Source: Myxococcales bacterium
Lineage (GTDB): Bacteria; Myxococcota_A; Polyangia; Polyangiales; Polyangiaceae
Assembly (NCBI GenBank): GCA_903642325.1
Contig: CAHJWM010000007.1
Coordinates: 1 to 64,000, forward strand
Length of the DNA stretch: 64,000 bases
Direction: 5' to 3'
In this document: positions 27,701 to 37,188 of the stretch, one piece after another
How the letters are laid out: every line of letters starts with the position of its first letter
How positions within the stretch are numbered: position 1 is the stretch's first letter
The notes under the pieces: model-generated
What the model was told of the DNA's origin: nothing
The model's database searches: none
Seen by the model: the letters and a program-made list of their open reading frames with translations, nothing else
Position numbers and translations under genes: made by a program

Positions 27701-29089
27701 TCACTGGGGGGTATTCCAGCCACCGATGTCGGCCACCAAGCGGTCGGCTTGCGTCGGTCCCCAACTCCCTGCCTCGTATTCGAACATGGGGCTCGGCCCT
27801 TGGATGACCGGATCGACGATTGCCCAGGCGGCTTCCACCACGTCCTGACGCGCGAACAAAGTGGCATCGCCCGCCATCGCATCGCCCAGCAACCGCTCAT
27901 ACGGGCCGAGCCGGCCGTCGGCGCCCTGCTCGGTGGCTTCCACGACCGATAGCTCCACCGGCCGCCCACGCATGCCTTCGCCGGGACGCTTGGCGCGTGC
28001 GCCGAGAGCAATCGCGACCTCCGGGTTCAAGCGAAAGCGAACGTAGTTGCCCATGGACGGGCGAGCTTCGTTGAACACCACTGGCGGTGGATTGTTGAGC
28101 TCGACCGTCACCTCGGTGACGGTCTTGGCTAAAGATTTGCCCGCGCGAACGTAAAAGGGCACGCCCTCCCACCGCCATGAATCGACGTGCAATCGCAGCG
28201 CCGCATACGTGGCCATGTACGAATCCGCATGCACCCCGGGCTCGTCTCGGTAGCCGCGAAACTGGCCACGCACCATCTGATCGGGGCTGATCGGTCGAAT
28301 GTTGCGCAAGACCTTGGCCTGCTCGTCGCGGACCGCCTCTGGGTACGTGCTCGACGGCGCTTCCATCGCCAAATAGCTCACGATCTGCAGCAAGTGATTC
28401 TGAATCACGTCGCGAATCACGCCCGTCTCCTCGTAGAACTTGCCGCGCCCCTTCACGCCGAAGTCTTCCGCCATGGTGATCTGCACGTTCTCGACGTAGC
28501 GGCGGTTCCAGATCGGATCCAGGAACGCGTTGGCGAAGCGGAAGTACAGGATGTTCTGGACCGCTTCTTTGCCCAAAAAATGATCGATCCGAAAGATCGA
28601 TTCTTCCGGAAATACATCGTGCAAAGTGTGGTTCAGTGCTTTCGCGGAGGCTAAGTCGCGGCCGAATGGTTTCTCCAAGACGACGCGTGCGGGGGACGTG
28701 CAGCCCGCCCTCTCTAGCTGCTGCACGACCGTTCCGAACATCGAAGGGGGGATCGCCAAGTAGTGCGTGGGTAGCGCGGCACCGCCCAGCGCAGCCTTCA
28801 GCTTCATGAATGTCTGCTCATCGGCGTAGTCGCCGTCCACATAACGAAGCTGCTTAGCGAGGATCGCGAAGGCGTCCGGGTCTAGCCCGCCGTGTTCAGT
28901 GCAGCTCTGCTTAGCGCGCTCGATCAATTGCTCGAGCGTCGTGTTCGACTTCGCTACCCCTACGATTGGGAAGGTGAGCGCGCCGCGCCGCGCTATATTT
29001 TGCAGCGCCGGAAAGATCTTTTTGTAAGCCAGGTCGCCGGTGGCGCCGAAAAAGGACAGTGCATCAGATCGTGGTTTGGCGTCGCTCAT
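27701..29089 (-). CDS. zwf: Glucose-6-phosphate 1-dehydrogenase
   Basis: 462 residues. It oxidises glucose-6-phosphate to 6-phosphogluconolactone with NADP+, opening the oxidative pentose phosphate pathway in the cytoplasm. Seen: nucleotide-binding [24 protein letters not shown], and the active-site [15 protein letters not shown] with the catalytic His. [11 protein letters not shown] also matches. No gnd or pgl gene is adjacent. It converges on the glycoside-hydrolase-like gene with a 7-bp gap and is divergent from the small gene at 29265. Confidence 0.95.
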   Translation of the reverse strand: MSDAKPRSDALSFFGATGDLAYKKIFPALQNIARRGALTFPIVGVAKSNTTLEQLIERAKQSCTEHGGLDPDAFAILAKQLRYVDGDYADEQTFMKLKAALGGAALPTHYLAIPPSMFGTVVQQLERAGCTSPARVVLEKPFGRDLASAKALNHTLHDVFPEESIFRIDHFLGKEAVQNILYFRFANAFLDPIWNRRYVENVQITMAEDFGVKGRGKFYEETGVIRDVIQNHLLQIVSYLAMEAPSSTYPEAVRDEQAKVLRNIRPISPDQMVRGQFRGYRDEPGVHADSYMATYAALRLHVDSWRWEGVPFYVRAGKSLAKTVTEVTVELNNPPPVVFNEARPSMGNYVRFRLNPEVAIALGARAKRPGEGMRGRPVELSVVEATEQGADGRLGPYERLLGDAMAGDATLFARQDVVEAAWAIVDPVIQGPSPMFEYEAGSWGPTQADRLVADIGGWNTPQ

Positions 29090-29264
29090 GAGCTCTCAAT
29101 CGGTGGGGGCCAGTGCCGGTGTGGGAGGTTAGCCGAGTCGCGCAATCGCACCGCGTGCGGTACGCAAACATCAGTAAAAGGTAATAAATACGGTAACTTG
29201 AGAAAAATACTGGTCCGGCGTTCAGTACTCTGTTAGAGCGCCTTCAGCTCACCAGGAGACCGCC

Positions 29265-29639
29265 ATGAACATGCCCGCGCGCCCATCCTCGACCGCCGAA
29301 GCTTCCGCCCTTCGCCCGTTTCAGGCCTTGGATTACTTCGTCACCGCCACCGGCATGAGAGTGACGTACTACGCGCTATCGCTCGACAAGGTGCCGGCAG
29401 ATTTCTTCGCTGACCCAGACGGCGCGTGGAGCTACGAGCTCTTGGCGCGCGCGGCCGGCTTTGCGACACACAGCGGCGTGGCGATCGGCGCGCTTCGAGC
29501 CGATTTCAACGGTCACCCCGAAGGCGCGGCGGTGGTCACGCTGAATACCCTGCCGCGACCCTACGTGGCGATCGTCGAGTGCCCGATCGGCTACGCTTGC
29601 GTTGCGCAGCCGGTGGGTTCGGAGAGCTCGGCGGCGTGA
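29265..29639 (+). CDS. Small protein of unknown function
   Basis: 124 residues. The start is secure: AGGAG at 29254-29258 lies 6 nt before ATG. The protein looks soluble, with two or three beta strands (YFVTATGMRVTYYALS and AAVVTLNTLPRPYVAIVECP). No domain was recognised and no cysteine motif is visible. The 175-bp region before it is AT-rich and divergent from zwf. It is followed after 36 bp by hflX on the same strand. Confidence 0.7.
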   Translation: MNMPARPSSTAEASALRPFQALDYFVTATGMRVTYYALSLDKVPADFFADPDGAWSYELLARAAGFATHSGVAIGALRADFNGHPEGAAVVTLNTLPRPYVAIVECPIGYACVAQPVGSESSAA

Positions 29640-29675
29640 TCGGCCTAGCCCGCTTTTGTGCCATGCTGGCCGGCC

Positions 29676-31109
29676 ATGACTCTGGAGGATCGCGCGGCTT
29701 TGCTCGTCTCTACATTGCCCAAGGCGCTACTCGTGGGCGTCAAACTACCCGGCGTCTCGGATGCGGAGTTCGAGTCGAGCCTCGACGAGCTGGAGCGGCT
29801 GGTCAGAACCCTGGGCTACCAGGTGGTCTCGCGTGTCACCCAAACACGCAGCACGCTCGCGCCGGCCGCAGTTCTGGGCGAAGGAAAGCTGGCTGAGCTG
29901 GCCGCCTTCACCGGCGGTTCGGGCGATGCGGGCGTGGAGGTGCCGCGGGTCAAGGACAAGGCCCGTATCCGGAGGGAGGCGGTGGAGGCGGGGCACACCG
30001 TAGCCAGCGACGAAGACGCCGGGGAAGGGGAAGGGGAAGGCGCGTGGGACGCAAGCATCGAGACTCAGGAATTGCAATTGGTCGCGGTCGACCACGAGAT
30101 CAGTCCGAGTCAGTTGCGCAATTTGGAACGCGCCACGGGCATTAGTACCCTCGACCGCACGGGCGTGATCATCGAGATCTTTCATCGCCACGCGCACAGT
30201 CGTGAGGCGCGCATGCAGGTGGAGATCGCAAGGCTGCGCTACGAGTCACCGCGCGTGCGCGAATCACCGCGTGGCAAAGAACGACAAGCGGGGCGCGGTG
30301 CGGGTGAGGCCGGGCTCGAGCTCGATCGGCGTAAAATCCGCGATCGCATCGCCGAGCTCAAAGAGCAGCTCGAGGCGGTGCAAAAAGAGTACAGCGTGCG
30401 CCGAGCGAAACGTCAGGAGGCGCGTCGCGTTGCACTCGTGGGGTACACCAACGCGGGCAAGTCCTCGCTCATGCGTGCGCTCACGGGCAGTGACGTATAC
30501 GTGGAAAACAAGCTGTTCGCGACGCTGGACACCACCGTGCGGGCGCTTTCGCCCGAGGTTTTGCCACGTATTTTGGTGAGCGACACGGTCGGCTTCATCA
30601 AGAAGCTGCCTCACGATCTGGTGGCCAGTTTCAAGTCTACGCTCGACGAGGCTAGCGAAGCGTCTTTGCTGCTGCACGTCGTCGACGCCTCCGACCCGAA
30701 TTGGGAGAGTCAAATGTTCGTGACGCGCGAGGTGCTGACGGAAATCGGCGCACATGCGGTGCCGAGTTGCCTGGTGATGAACAAGATCGACTGCCTGGGC
30801 GAGGGCGACTTGCTGGCGCTCCGCGCCCGCCAGCCCGACGCCTGGTTTCTCTCCGCCAAGAGTGCGACCGACGTCGCGCTGCTTCGGCAGCGCATCATCG
30901 ACCAATTCGAATCGAGCTACGTGAAGGCAGAGGTGCTCGTGCCTTTCAGTGAGCAGCGTTTGCTCGCCGAACTGCATGCGAGCATGAGCGTGCTCGGTAC
31001 CCGGTATGAAGAAGCGGGCGTCTTCGTTCACGTGCGGTGCGAGCCTCTGGCCCTGACACGGCTCGCTGAGCGCTTGCCAAAAGGCTCCGTGACCATGCTT
31101 CCGGACTGA
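29676..31109 (+). CDS. hflX: GTPase HflX
   Basis: 477 residues from ATG 29676; GTG 29658 adds only MPCWPA. HflX is a ribosome-associated GTPase that splits stalled or stressed 70S ribosomes. N-terminal domain: TRSTLAPAAVLGEGKLAEL and HEISPSQLRNLERATGISTLDRTGVII, then EIFHRHAHSREARMQVE. A coiled linker leads to the G domain: G1 GYTNAGKSS, G3 DTVGFIKKLPHDLV and G4 NKID. An insertion of about 45 residues, ending in a run of Glu/Gly/Asp (ASDEDAGEGEGEGAWD), interrupts the N-terminal domain between GKLAEL and the VDHE strand. It is charged and probably a surface loop. Confidence 0.93.
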   Translation: MTLEDRAALLVSTLPKALLVGVKLPGVSDAEFESSLDELERLVRTLGYQVVSRVTQTRSTLAPAAVLGEGKLAELAAFTGGSGDAGVEVPRVKDKARIRREAVEAGHTVASDEDAGEGEGEGAWDASIETQELQLVAVDHEISPSQLRNLERATGISTLDRTGVIIEIFHRHAHSREARMQVEIARLRYESPRVRESPRGKERQAGRGAGEAGLELDRRKIRDRIAELKEQLEAVQKEYSVRRAKRQEARRVALVGYTNAGKSSLMRALTGSDVYVENKLFATLDTTVRALSPEVLPRILVSDTVGFIKKLPHDLVASFKSTLDEASEASLLLHVVDASDPNWESQMFVTREVLTEIGAHAVPSCLVMNKIDCLGEGDLLALRARQPDAWFLSAKSATDVALLRQRIIDQFESSYVKAEVLVPFSEQRLLAELHASMSVLGTRYEEAGVFVHVRCEPLALTRLAERLPKGSVTMLPD

Positions 31110-31235
31110 GCGGGTCGGCGCGCGTGCTTGGTAGGGCGGAAGCTTGCACGTGTCGTGCGGCCGGCGGGCGCAATCGCGGCGACTTTGCGCCGCGGACCTT
31201 GCCTCTACCGGAAGCGGTAGTATCTTCGGCGGTCC

Positions 31236-34154
31236 TTGAAAGAACTGTTCGAGACCCTGAAGAAGAAGGCGTTGCCGGCCATTTGGGCGCAGGGCGTGAA
31301 GCTGGCGCGTGCAGATTCGGTCTCGCTGGAAAAAGAGAGCGCCGAGCGCTTGGATCTGCGGGTACGCGTCCCCGCTCGCTCGTCGTACTTGAGCGTCAGC
31401 CTGTTCAAGAAGGACCTGGAATGGACCTGTGACTGCCCAGGGCCGGCGGACCCCTGCGTGCACGTGGTGGCGGCGTTGCTTTCGGTCCAGCGCGTCGCGC
31501 AAGCCGGTCAGCGCTTACCGGATGCAAAAAAATCGGGCGCGCAGCTTTTGTACGCATTTCGTAGGTTGCCCATGTCGGGGCTCACCTTGGACCGTTTTCT
31601 GATCGTTGGTGAGGAGCGGACCAAGCTCGAGTCCACCTTGGCGTCGGTGAATGGCAAGTACGCGCTCTCGCCCGGCCCCGGGGACCTCGTCGTCGACCGG
31701 ATTTTGACGGCGGCGGCGCGCGGCGTATTGCGGCCCGGCGTTTGGGCGAGCTTGCTCGAGGCCTTGAGCGGCGCTCAAGTCGAGTTCGACGGCAAGCCCA
31801 TCTCCGTGTCGCACGAGCCACTCCTACCCACTGGCAGGGTGTACGACGAAGGTGAAGAAATCGTGCTCGCGGTCGAACAGAACGCCGAGCTCAGCGCAGT
31901 GATCGAGCTTGGCCTGGCCCGCGTCGGCAACACGCTGCGCCCGCTGGGTCTGACCGACCTCACGGGCTTGAAGCTCGAGCGTCTGCCTTTGCGGCGGCGC
32001 TTTGCGCGGACGGACGTGGGCGAGCTTGCTACCAAAGTCCTGCCCGAAATAGAAGCCAAGCTCAAGGTCGTGATCCAGTCCACGCGCATGCCGCGGCGTG
32101 GGAAAACGCGCATGCCGCCGCGGATCGCCTTCGACCTCAGCCATGAAAAGCACACTTTGAGCGTGGTGCCCATGGTCGTCTACGGCGACCCCGTGTGCGC
32201 TCGTATCGAGGGCGGCAAGCTCGTGCACGTGCAGGGGGATGTGCCGGAGCGCGATGAGATCGGCGAGCGCCGGATGGTCGAACGTTTGCGTGACGAGCTG
32301 TTCTTGGTGCCGGGTCGGCGGGTCGACTACGATGGTCAAGAAGCCAACAAGTTTGCGGCCAAGCTGCGCGAATTTCAAACGCGCTTAGGGCTCGAGCCGG
32401 GCGCCATGCTGGTGCGCACCGCTCCGGTGCAGGCAAAGATCCGCGTCAACGGCGACACGCTGAGCATCGAGTTCGAGGTTCCGGACGACGGCGCGAAGGG
32501 GGACGCCGCGCCGCGCCGTGGAAAGGCGAGCGCGGAAGCGGTACTTCGCGCTTGGCAAGACGGTCTTTCTTTGGTGCCCTTGGAGGGCGGCGGATGGGCG
32601 CCGTTGCCCAGCGATTGGCTCGAAAAGTTTGGCGACCGCGTGGCTGACTTGCTCGCGGCACGGGATGCCGAGGGCCGCGTCTCGCGCGTATCCATTCCGG
32701 CGCTCTCCGCCTTGTGCGACGACCTCGATCAGCCGCGGCCCCCCTCCTTCGACAAGCTTGCGCCGCTCATCCACGGCTTCGAAAGCCTGCCCGAGGTCGA
32801 GCTACCCAAAGACCTGACCGCGACGCTCCGCACCTATCAGAAGGTGGGCGTGGATTGGCTGTGTTTTCTTCGCGACGCCGGGCTCGGGGCGGTTCTAGCG
32901 GACGACATGGGTCTCGGTAAAACATTGCAAACGCTGTGCGCCGTGCATGGCCGAACCTTGATCGTTTGCCCGAAGAGCGTGCTGCACAATTGGGAAGCGG
33001 AGGCGCGGCGCTTTCGGCCAGGCCTCAGCATTGCAGTCTATCAAGGGCCCCGCCGCGAGCTCGACAAGCGCGCGAACCTCACCATCACCACGTACGCTAT
33101 ATTACGCCTGGACGCGGAGCGCTTGGCCGCCGAAACCTGGGACACCGTCGTCTTGGACGAGGCGCAGGCAATCAAGAACCCGGACAGCCAAGTCTCGCGC
33201 GCAGCGTACGCCTTGAAGACCAATTTCCCCGTCGCGTTGAGCGGTACGCCGCTCGAGAACCGGCTGGAAGAGCTGTGGAGCATGTTCCACTTTTCGCACC
33301 GCGGGCTGCTCTCGGGGCGGTCCCAATTTCGCGACCGCTACAGCCTGCCCATCGAGCAAGGCAACAAGAAGAAGCTGTCCGAGCTCCGGGAAAAAACGAA
33401 GCCCTTTATTTTGCGCCGTCTGAAGCGGGAGGTAGCGCCCGAGCTCCCGCCCCGCACCGACATGGTGCTCGAGATTGAGCTCGATCCAAGCGAGCGCGAC
33501 TTGTACACGGCCGTGCGCGCCGCCACCCAGCGGGATCTGCTCGAAAAGTTGCAGAAGGGTGGGAACGTGCTGCAGGCCCTCGAGGCGTTGCTCCGCTTGC
33601 GTCAGGCGGCGTGTCACCCGGCCCTCGTACCCGGCCAACATGCCGAGACGTCGAGCAAAGTCGAGGCCCTGCTCGAAAGTTTGGAGCAAGTGGCGGCCGA
33701 AGGTCACAAGGCGCTCGTCTTTTCTCAGTGGACGAGCCTCTTGGATCTGGTGGAGCCGCATTTGGAGAAGGCTGGGCTACGCTCGGTGCGCCTGGACGGT
33801 CGCACTCGAGACCGAGCTGCGGTCGTGAACGAGTTTCAAGCGGACGACGGGCCACCGGTGATGTTGACGTCGCTCAAAGCCGGCGGCACGGGCTTGAACT
33901 TGACGGCCGCCGATCACGTGTTTTTGCTCGATCCTTGGTGGAACCCCGCCGCGGAAGATCAAGCCGCGGATCGCGCCCACCGCATTGGCCAGGAGCGGCC
34001 AGTGCTGGTCTACCGGTTGATCGCCAAGGACACGGTAGAAGAGGGCATATTGGCGCTGCAGGCTAAAAAGCGCGCCTTGGCCGACGCCGCGCTCGAGGGC
34101 TCAGGGGATGCCGCAGGTATCACGCGCGAAGATTTGATGGCGTTACTCGCCTGA
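31236..34154 (+). CDS. SWI2/SNF2-family ATPase with SWIM zinc finger
   Basis: 972 residues from TTG 31236. An N-terminal SWIM-type zinc finger (C65, C67, C74, H76 in [15 protein letters not shown]) is followed by a ~450-residue middle region. The SNF2 core starts near 540: Walker [12 protein letters not shown] (near 557), the DEAQ box [10 protein letters not shown] (near 642) and [14 protein letters not shown]. The helicase C domain has [26 protein letters not shown] and the Gln/Arg motif [11 protein letters not shown]. This is the bacterial SNF2 architecture associated with RNA polymerase recycling or DNA translocation (RapA-like role by family). No strong ribosome site was found at the TTG, so the start could differ. 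Confidence 0.92.
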   Translation: MKELFETLKKKALPAIWAQGVKLARADSVSLEKESAERLDLRVRVPARSSYLSVSLFKKDLEWTCDCPGPADPCVHVVAALLSVQRVAQAGQRLPDAKKSGAQLLYAFRRLPMSGLTLDRFLIVGEERTKLESTLASVNGKYALSPGPGDLVVDRILTAAARGVLRPGVWASLLEALSGAQVEFDGKPISVSHEPLLPTGRVYDEGEEIVLAVEQNAELSAVIELGLARVGNTLRPLGLTDLTGLKLERLPLRRRFARTDVGELATKVLPEIEAKLKVVIQSTRMPRRGKTRMPPRIAFDLSHEKHTLSVVPMVVYGDPVCARIEGGKLVHVQGDVPERDEIGERRMVERLRDELFLVPGRRVDYDGQEANKFAAKLREFQTRLGLEPGAMLVRTAPVQAKIRVNGDTLSIEFEVPDDGAKGDAAPRRGKASAEAVLRAWQDGLSLVPLEGGGWAPLPSDWLEKFGDRVADLLAARDAEGRVSRVSIPALSALCDDLDQPRPPSFDKLAPLIHGFESLPEVELPKDLTATLRTYQKVGVDWLCFLRDAGLGAVLADDMGLGKTLQTLCAVHGRTLIVCPKSVLHNWEAEARRFRPGLSIAVYQGPRRELDKRANLTITTYAILRLDAERLAAETWDTVVLDEAQAIKNPDSQVSRAAYALKTNFPVALSGTPLENRLEELWSMFHFSHRGLLSGRSQFRDRYSLPIEQGNKKKLSELREKTKPFILRRLKREVAPELPPRTDMVLEIELDPSERDLYTAVRAATQRDLLEKLQKGGNVLQALEALLRLRQAACHPALVPGQHAETSSKVEALLESLEQVAAEGHKALVFSQWTSLLDLVEPHLEKAGLRSVRLDGRTRDRAAVVNEFQADDGPPVMLTSLKAGGTGLNLTAADHVFLLDPWWNPAAEDQAADRAHRIGQERPVLVYRLIAKDTVEEGILALQAKKRALADAALEGSGDAAGITREDLMALLA

Positions 34155-34219
34155 GTCACCGGGCGCGACGAGGCGATGACGCGCATCGACGATCGCGAAG
34201 ACTCGGTCCCAGATAGCCT

Positions 34220-34909
34220 GTGTCTTTAACCGTGCTTCCACTCCGTAATGTATCGCTGGTTGCGGCGTGGCTCCTCCTCAGCTTCGGAAACGTGGCCTGT
34301 TCCAGGAACGAGACTGCACCGGAGCGCGCTCGCCCCCCGCCCCTGCCATCGGCCGCGTTTGGGCCGCTCGCGGAGCTCGTGACAAGCGCCAGCCCCCCGC
34401 CCGCGCCTGCCGTGTCGGGCGAGCTGGCACTGCCCGTCGTCGACGGCCCCGCGCTCTTGCAGATGATCCGCGCGAGCGGGCACAAAGGCGTGGTGGTCAA
34501 CGCGTGGGCCAGCTGGTGCGATCCCTGTCAGCACGAGCTGCCGATGCTCAACCGCGTGTCTCAGCGGCTCGCGAAACGGGGCGTGCCCATCTGGCTCGTC
34601 TCGGTCGATGCGCCAGAGAGCCTGCCATCCGCCAAAGCCGTGCTGGCTGCTCTGCACGTCGAGCTCACGAGCATGGCGGCGGCTCCGCCCTTACAAGCTT
34701 TCAAGGCCGCGATGAATCCGAAATGGCCAGGCATGATCCCGGTCTCGTTCTTGTTCGATGCGACGGGCAAGCTACGCTACTTTTGGGCGGGGGAGGTGTA
34801 CGAGAAAGAGCTCGTGCCAGTGGTCGAGGGTTTCTTGGCCGGAAAGAAGATCGATGGCGCGAGCCACTTCGGGCTCGCCCCTGGCGCCACGCAGTCAGTG
34901 CCTGATTGA
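34220..34909 (+). CDS. TlpA/thioredoxin-like lipoprotein
   Basis: 229 residues from GTG 34220 (GTG 34232 is possible). Signal peptide with lipobox NVAC (Cys27), then a Pro-rich linker (about 35-66). The thioredoxin domain has the redox pair WASWCDPCQHE (Cys100, Cys103), typical of TlpA/ResA-type extracytoplasmic thiol-disulfide reductases. The cis-Pro region is GMIPVSFLFDATG. It probably reduces envelope disulfides, for instance in cytochrome assembly, but no partner gene is adjacent. Confidence 0.88.
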   Translation: MSLTVLPLRNVSLVAAWLLLSFGNVACSRNETAPERARPPPLPSAAFGPLAELVTSASPPPAPAVSGELALPVVDGPALLQMIRASGHKGVVVNAWASWCDPCQHELPMLNRVSQRLAKRGVPIWLVSVDAPESLPSAKAVLAALHVELTSMAAAPPLQAFKAAMNPKWPGMIPVSFLFDATGKLRYFWAGEVYEKELVPVVEGFLAGKKIDGASHFGLAPGATQSVPD

Positions 34910-34963
34910 GCTCTCGGACATTTCTATGAGCTCGCGCCGGGCGCTCGTGGCTCGATGGTCAAG

Positions 34964-35000
34964 CGTGACGCCGCGCTTCGGCCCAGCCTTCGGCGTCGCG
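34964..35000. terminator. Hairpin between convergent genes
   Basis: CGTGACGCCG (34964-34973) pairs with CGGCGTCGCG (34991-35000) with one G-T wobble and a 17-nt loop. It lies between the thioredoxin-like gene and the convergent permease gene. There is no T-tract, so termination is only a possibility. Confidence 0.35.
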
Positions 35001-35036
35001 CCGCGCCTCCCTGAAGCGGTCCGTGGCTTCAGGAAG

Positions 35037-36296
35037 TCAGCGGCCGCCCATGCCGGTCGTGCTGATGCCCTGGATGAACGTCTTCTGTGCAAAAAAGAAG
35101 AGCACGATGATCGGCATCACGAGCAGGGCCGAGGCGCCCATGAGCAAATGCCACTCGCTACCACCCAGTTGCGACTGATACTGCTGCAGACCGAGCGCCA
35201 TGGTGAACGTCTGCGGCTCCGTCAAAAAAATCAACGGGCCTAAGAAGTCATTCCACGCGTTGAGGAACGTGAACAGCGCCACGACCGACAGCGCAGGACG
35301 CGCTAGCGGCAAGATCACGCGCCAAAAGATGCCGAACTCCGTGCAGCCGTCGATGCGAGCGGCGTCCGACAGCTCGCTAGGAATCGTCAGAAAAAACTGG
35401 CGCAGTAGGAAGATGTTGAAGGCGCCCCCGAAGAACATGGGCACCCAAAGCGGCATCAGCGTGCCGATCCAGCCCAGGCTGCGAAACACGCCATAGAGCG
35501 GCACCATGAGTACCGGAAAGGGCACCATCATCGTGGCCAAGGTAACGTTGAAGAGCGTGGCGCGACCCTTCCACTGGATGCGTGACAGGCCGTAGGCGAC
35601 GAGTGAGCTCGAACACAGCGTGCCGATCACCGAGAGCAGTGCGACCAGCAACGTGTTGCTCAAGTAAGTCAGGAACGTGATCGTCTTCGTGCGATCGCCC
35701 TTGTGTGTCCACGGGAATGCAGACTTTGCCAAGAGCTCGCCCAGGGGGCGCGCTTTGTCCTTTTCACTGGCGGTTAGCGCGCGAATGGCCTCCGGGTAAT
35801 TGCCGAGGACCGGCCGGATCTCGCTGCGAATGCTGCGCGGATCAACGTAAAAGACCCGTGTTTCACGCTGGGTGTACTTCGACAGGAACCACTCTTTGAC
35901 GATCACGAAGTGACCGGGCACCCGTTGTAGGAGCTTAGCCGGGTAGAGCGCCTCCACGATCCGATCTGCGATCTGCGTGCGAATCCGCACTTGGCCGCCG
36001 ACGAAGTCGCCGGGCACGACCAACACCTGCTTACCGAGCTCTGGCCCAGCGACCGGCATCACGAGCAGGCGATCCGTGCCGATGGCGGCGGGCGGCGTCA
36101 CTGGGATCGTCTCGCCGGCGACGGTTACGAAGTTCTGGTGCGGAAGCCACTCGGGGGGAATTTTTCCGACTTGTTCGCGCGGCTGCAACGAGGTGAGTAG
36201 CAGCCATACGAGCGGGACCGTGAACAGCGCCGCGAGTAAGATCAGCGGCAGATGGATGAGCGGGTTCGAGCGTATGAGTGGATTCGGGCTTGCCAT
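35037..36296 (-). CDS. Carbohydrate ABC transporter permease (MalG-like) with long loop insertion
   Basis: 419 residues against the usual ~280. The first helix (LPLILLAALFTVPLVWLLLTSL) is followed by about 175 residues before helix 2 (YLSNTLLVALLSVIGTLCSSSL); other MalG-type permeases have about 50 here. The extra ~130 residues are soluble, beta-rich and charged and should face the periplasm. The EAA loop that contacts the ATPase is intact: SELSDAARIDGCTEFGIFWRVILP. It is the third gene of the importer operon, with 7 bp between it and the MalF-like gene. No ATPase gene follows; shared MsiK-type ATPases are known in other bacteria. Confidence 0.9.
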   Translation of the reverse strand: MASPNPLIRSNPLIHLPLILLAALFTVPLVWLLLTSLQPREQVGKIPPEWLPHQNFVTVAGETIPVTPPAAIGTDRLLVMPVAGPELGKQVLVVPGDFVGGQVRIRTQIADRIVEALYPAKLLQRVPGHFVIVKEWFLSKYTQRETRVFYVDPRSIRSEIRPVLGNYPEAIRALTASEKDKARPLGELLAKSAFPWTHKGDRTKTITFLTYLSNTLLVALLSVIGTLCSSSLVAYGLSRIQWKGRATLFNVTLATMMVPFPVLMVPLYGVFRSLGWIGTLMPLWVPMFFGGAFNIFLLRQFFLTIPSELSDAARIDGCTEFGIFWRVILPLARPALSVVALFTFLNAWNDFLGPLIFLTEPQTFTMALGLQQYQSQLGGSEWHLLMGASALLVMPIIVLFFFAQKTFIQGISTTGMGGR

Positions 36297-36303
36297 GCCG
36301 AGC

Positions 36304-37188
36304 TCAGCGATCGTACGTGACCCAGCGCTTGGACAGCTTGGTCGCCGCGAAGGTCAACACCAAGATGACGATGAACAGCACCCAGGCCATGGCCGAGGCG
36401 TAGCCCATACGAAGGTCCTGAAATCCGACGTTGTACAGGTTCAACACATAAAACAGGGTGGAACGCTCGGGCGCGCCGGTCGACCCGGTCATGATGAACG
36501 CCTGCGTGAATGCCTGGAAGCCCGCGATGATGCTGAGCACGACGTTGAAATAGATAACCGGGGAGATCATCGGAATCGTGACGTTGAACAAGCGCTGGAA
36601 GAAGCCCGCGCCATCGATGATCGCCGCTTCGTACAACGACGTCGGCACGTCTTGCAGGCCAGCCAAGTACACGACCATGGCATTCCCAGCGCCCCAGACC
36701 GCCATCAATACGATGGCGGATTTTGCCCAGCTCGGGTCGGCCAGCCACGCAGGCCCCGTGATGCCGAGATGACGCAGCCCCGTGTTGATGATTCCGCTCT
36801 GACCATTGTACATCCAAAGCCACAGGATGCTGCCGGCCACGATCGGCATCAGTGACGGCAAGAAGAACAAGGTGCGATAGATGCCGAGCCCTTTGACCTT
36901 CGAGTTCAAGAGCAGCGCGAGCGTGAGAGAGACCACCGTACCGAGCACGACCGAACCGGCGGCGTAATAAGCCGTGTTGTACAAGCTCTTCCAGAACAAT
37001 GGGTCAGATATCAAATCTGCATAGTTATCCAAGCCAATGAACACCGGCGGAAGAAGCACTGAGTAATCACACAGCGAGTAATAAAGGGCGGCGATCAGCG
37101 GGTAGATTAAAAATATCGCCAGGCCAATCAGCCACGGCAGGCAAAAGAGCAAACCGTTCCGACGATTGACGCTATCGAGTGAGCTCAC
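36304..37188 (-). CDS. Carbohydrate ABC transporter permease (MalF-like)
   Basis: 294 residues, the normal family size. Six transmembrane helices, starting with LFCLPWLIGLAIFLIYPLIAAL. The EAA motif is YEAAIIDGAGFFQRLFNVTIPMISP. The start is GTG at 37188, overlapping the TGA of the binding-protein gene (GTGA), which indicates translational coupling. It forms the inner-membrane channel with the MalG-like protein. Typical of the CUT1 family for oligosaccharides. Confidence 0.92.
   Translation of the reverse strand: MSSLDSVNRRNGLLFCLPWLIGLAIFLIYPLIAALYYSLCDYSVLLPPVFIGLDNYADLISDPLFWKSLYNTAYYAAGSVVLGTVVSLTLALLLNSKVKGLGIYRTLFFLPSLMPIVAGSILWLWMYNGQSGIINTGLRHLGITGPAWLADPSWAKSAIVLMAVWGAGNAMVVYLAGLQDVPTSLYEAAIIDGAGFFQRLFNVTIPMISPVIYFNVVLSIIAGFQAFTQAFIMTGSTGAPERSTLFYVLNLYNVGFQDLRMGYASAMAWVLFIVILVLTFAATKLSKRWVTYDR

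Noticed and set aside
30264-31502. 412-residue minus-strand frame opposite hflX
   Set aside because: HflX motifs on the plus strand explain the region; His/Arg-rich antisense translation has no domain.
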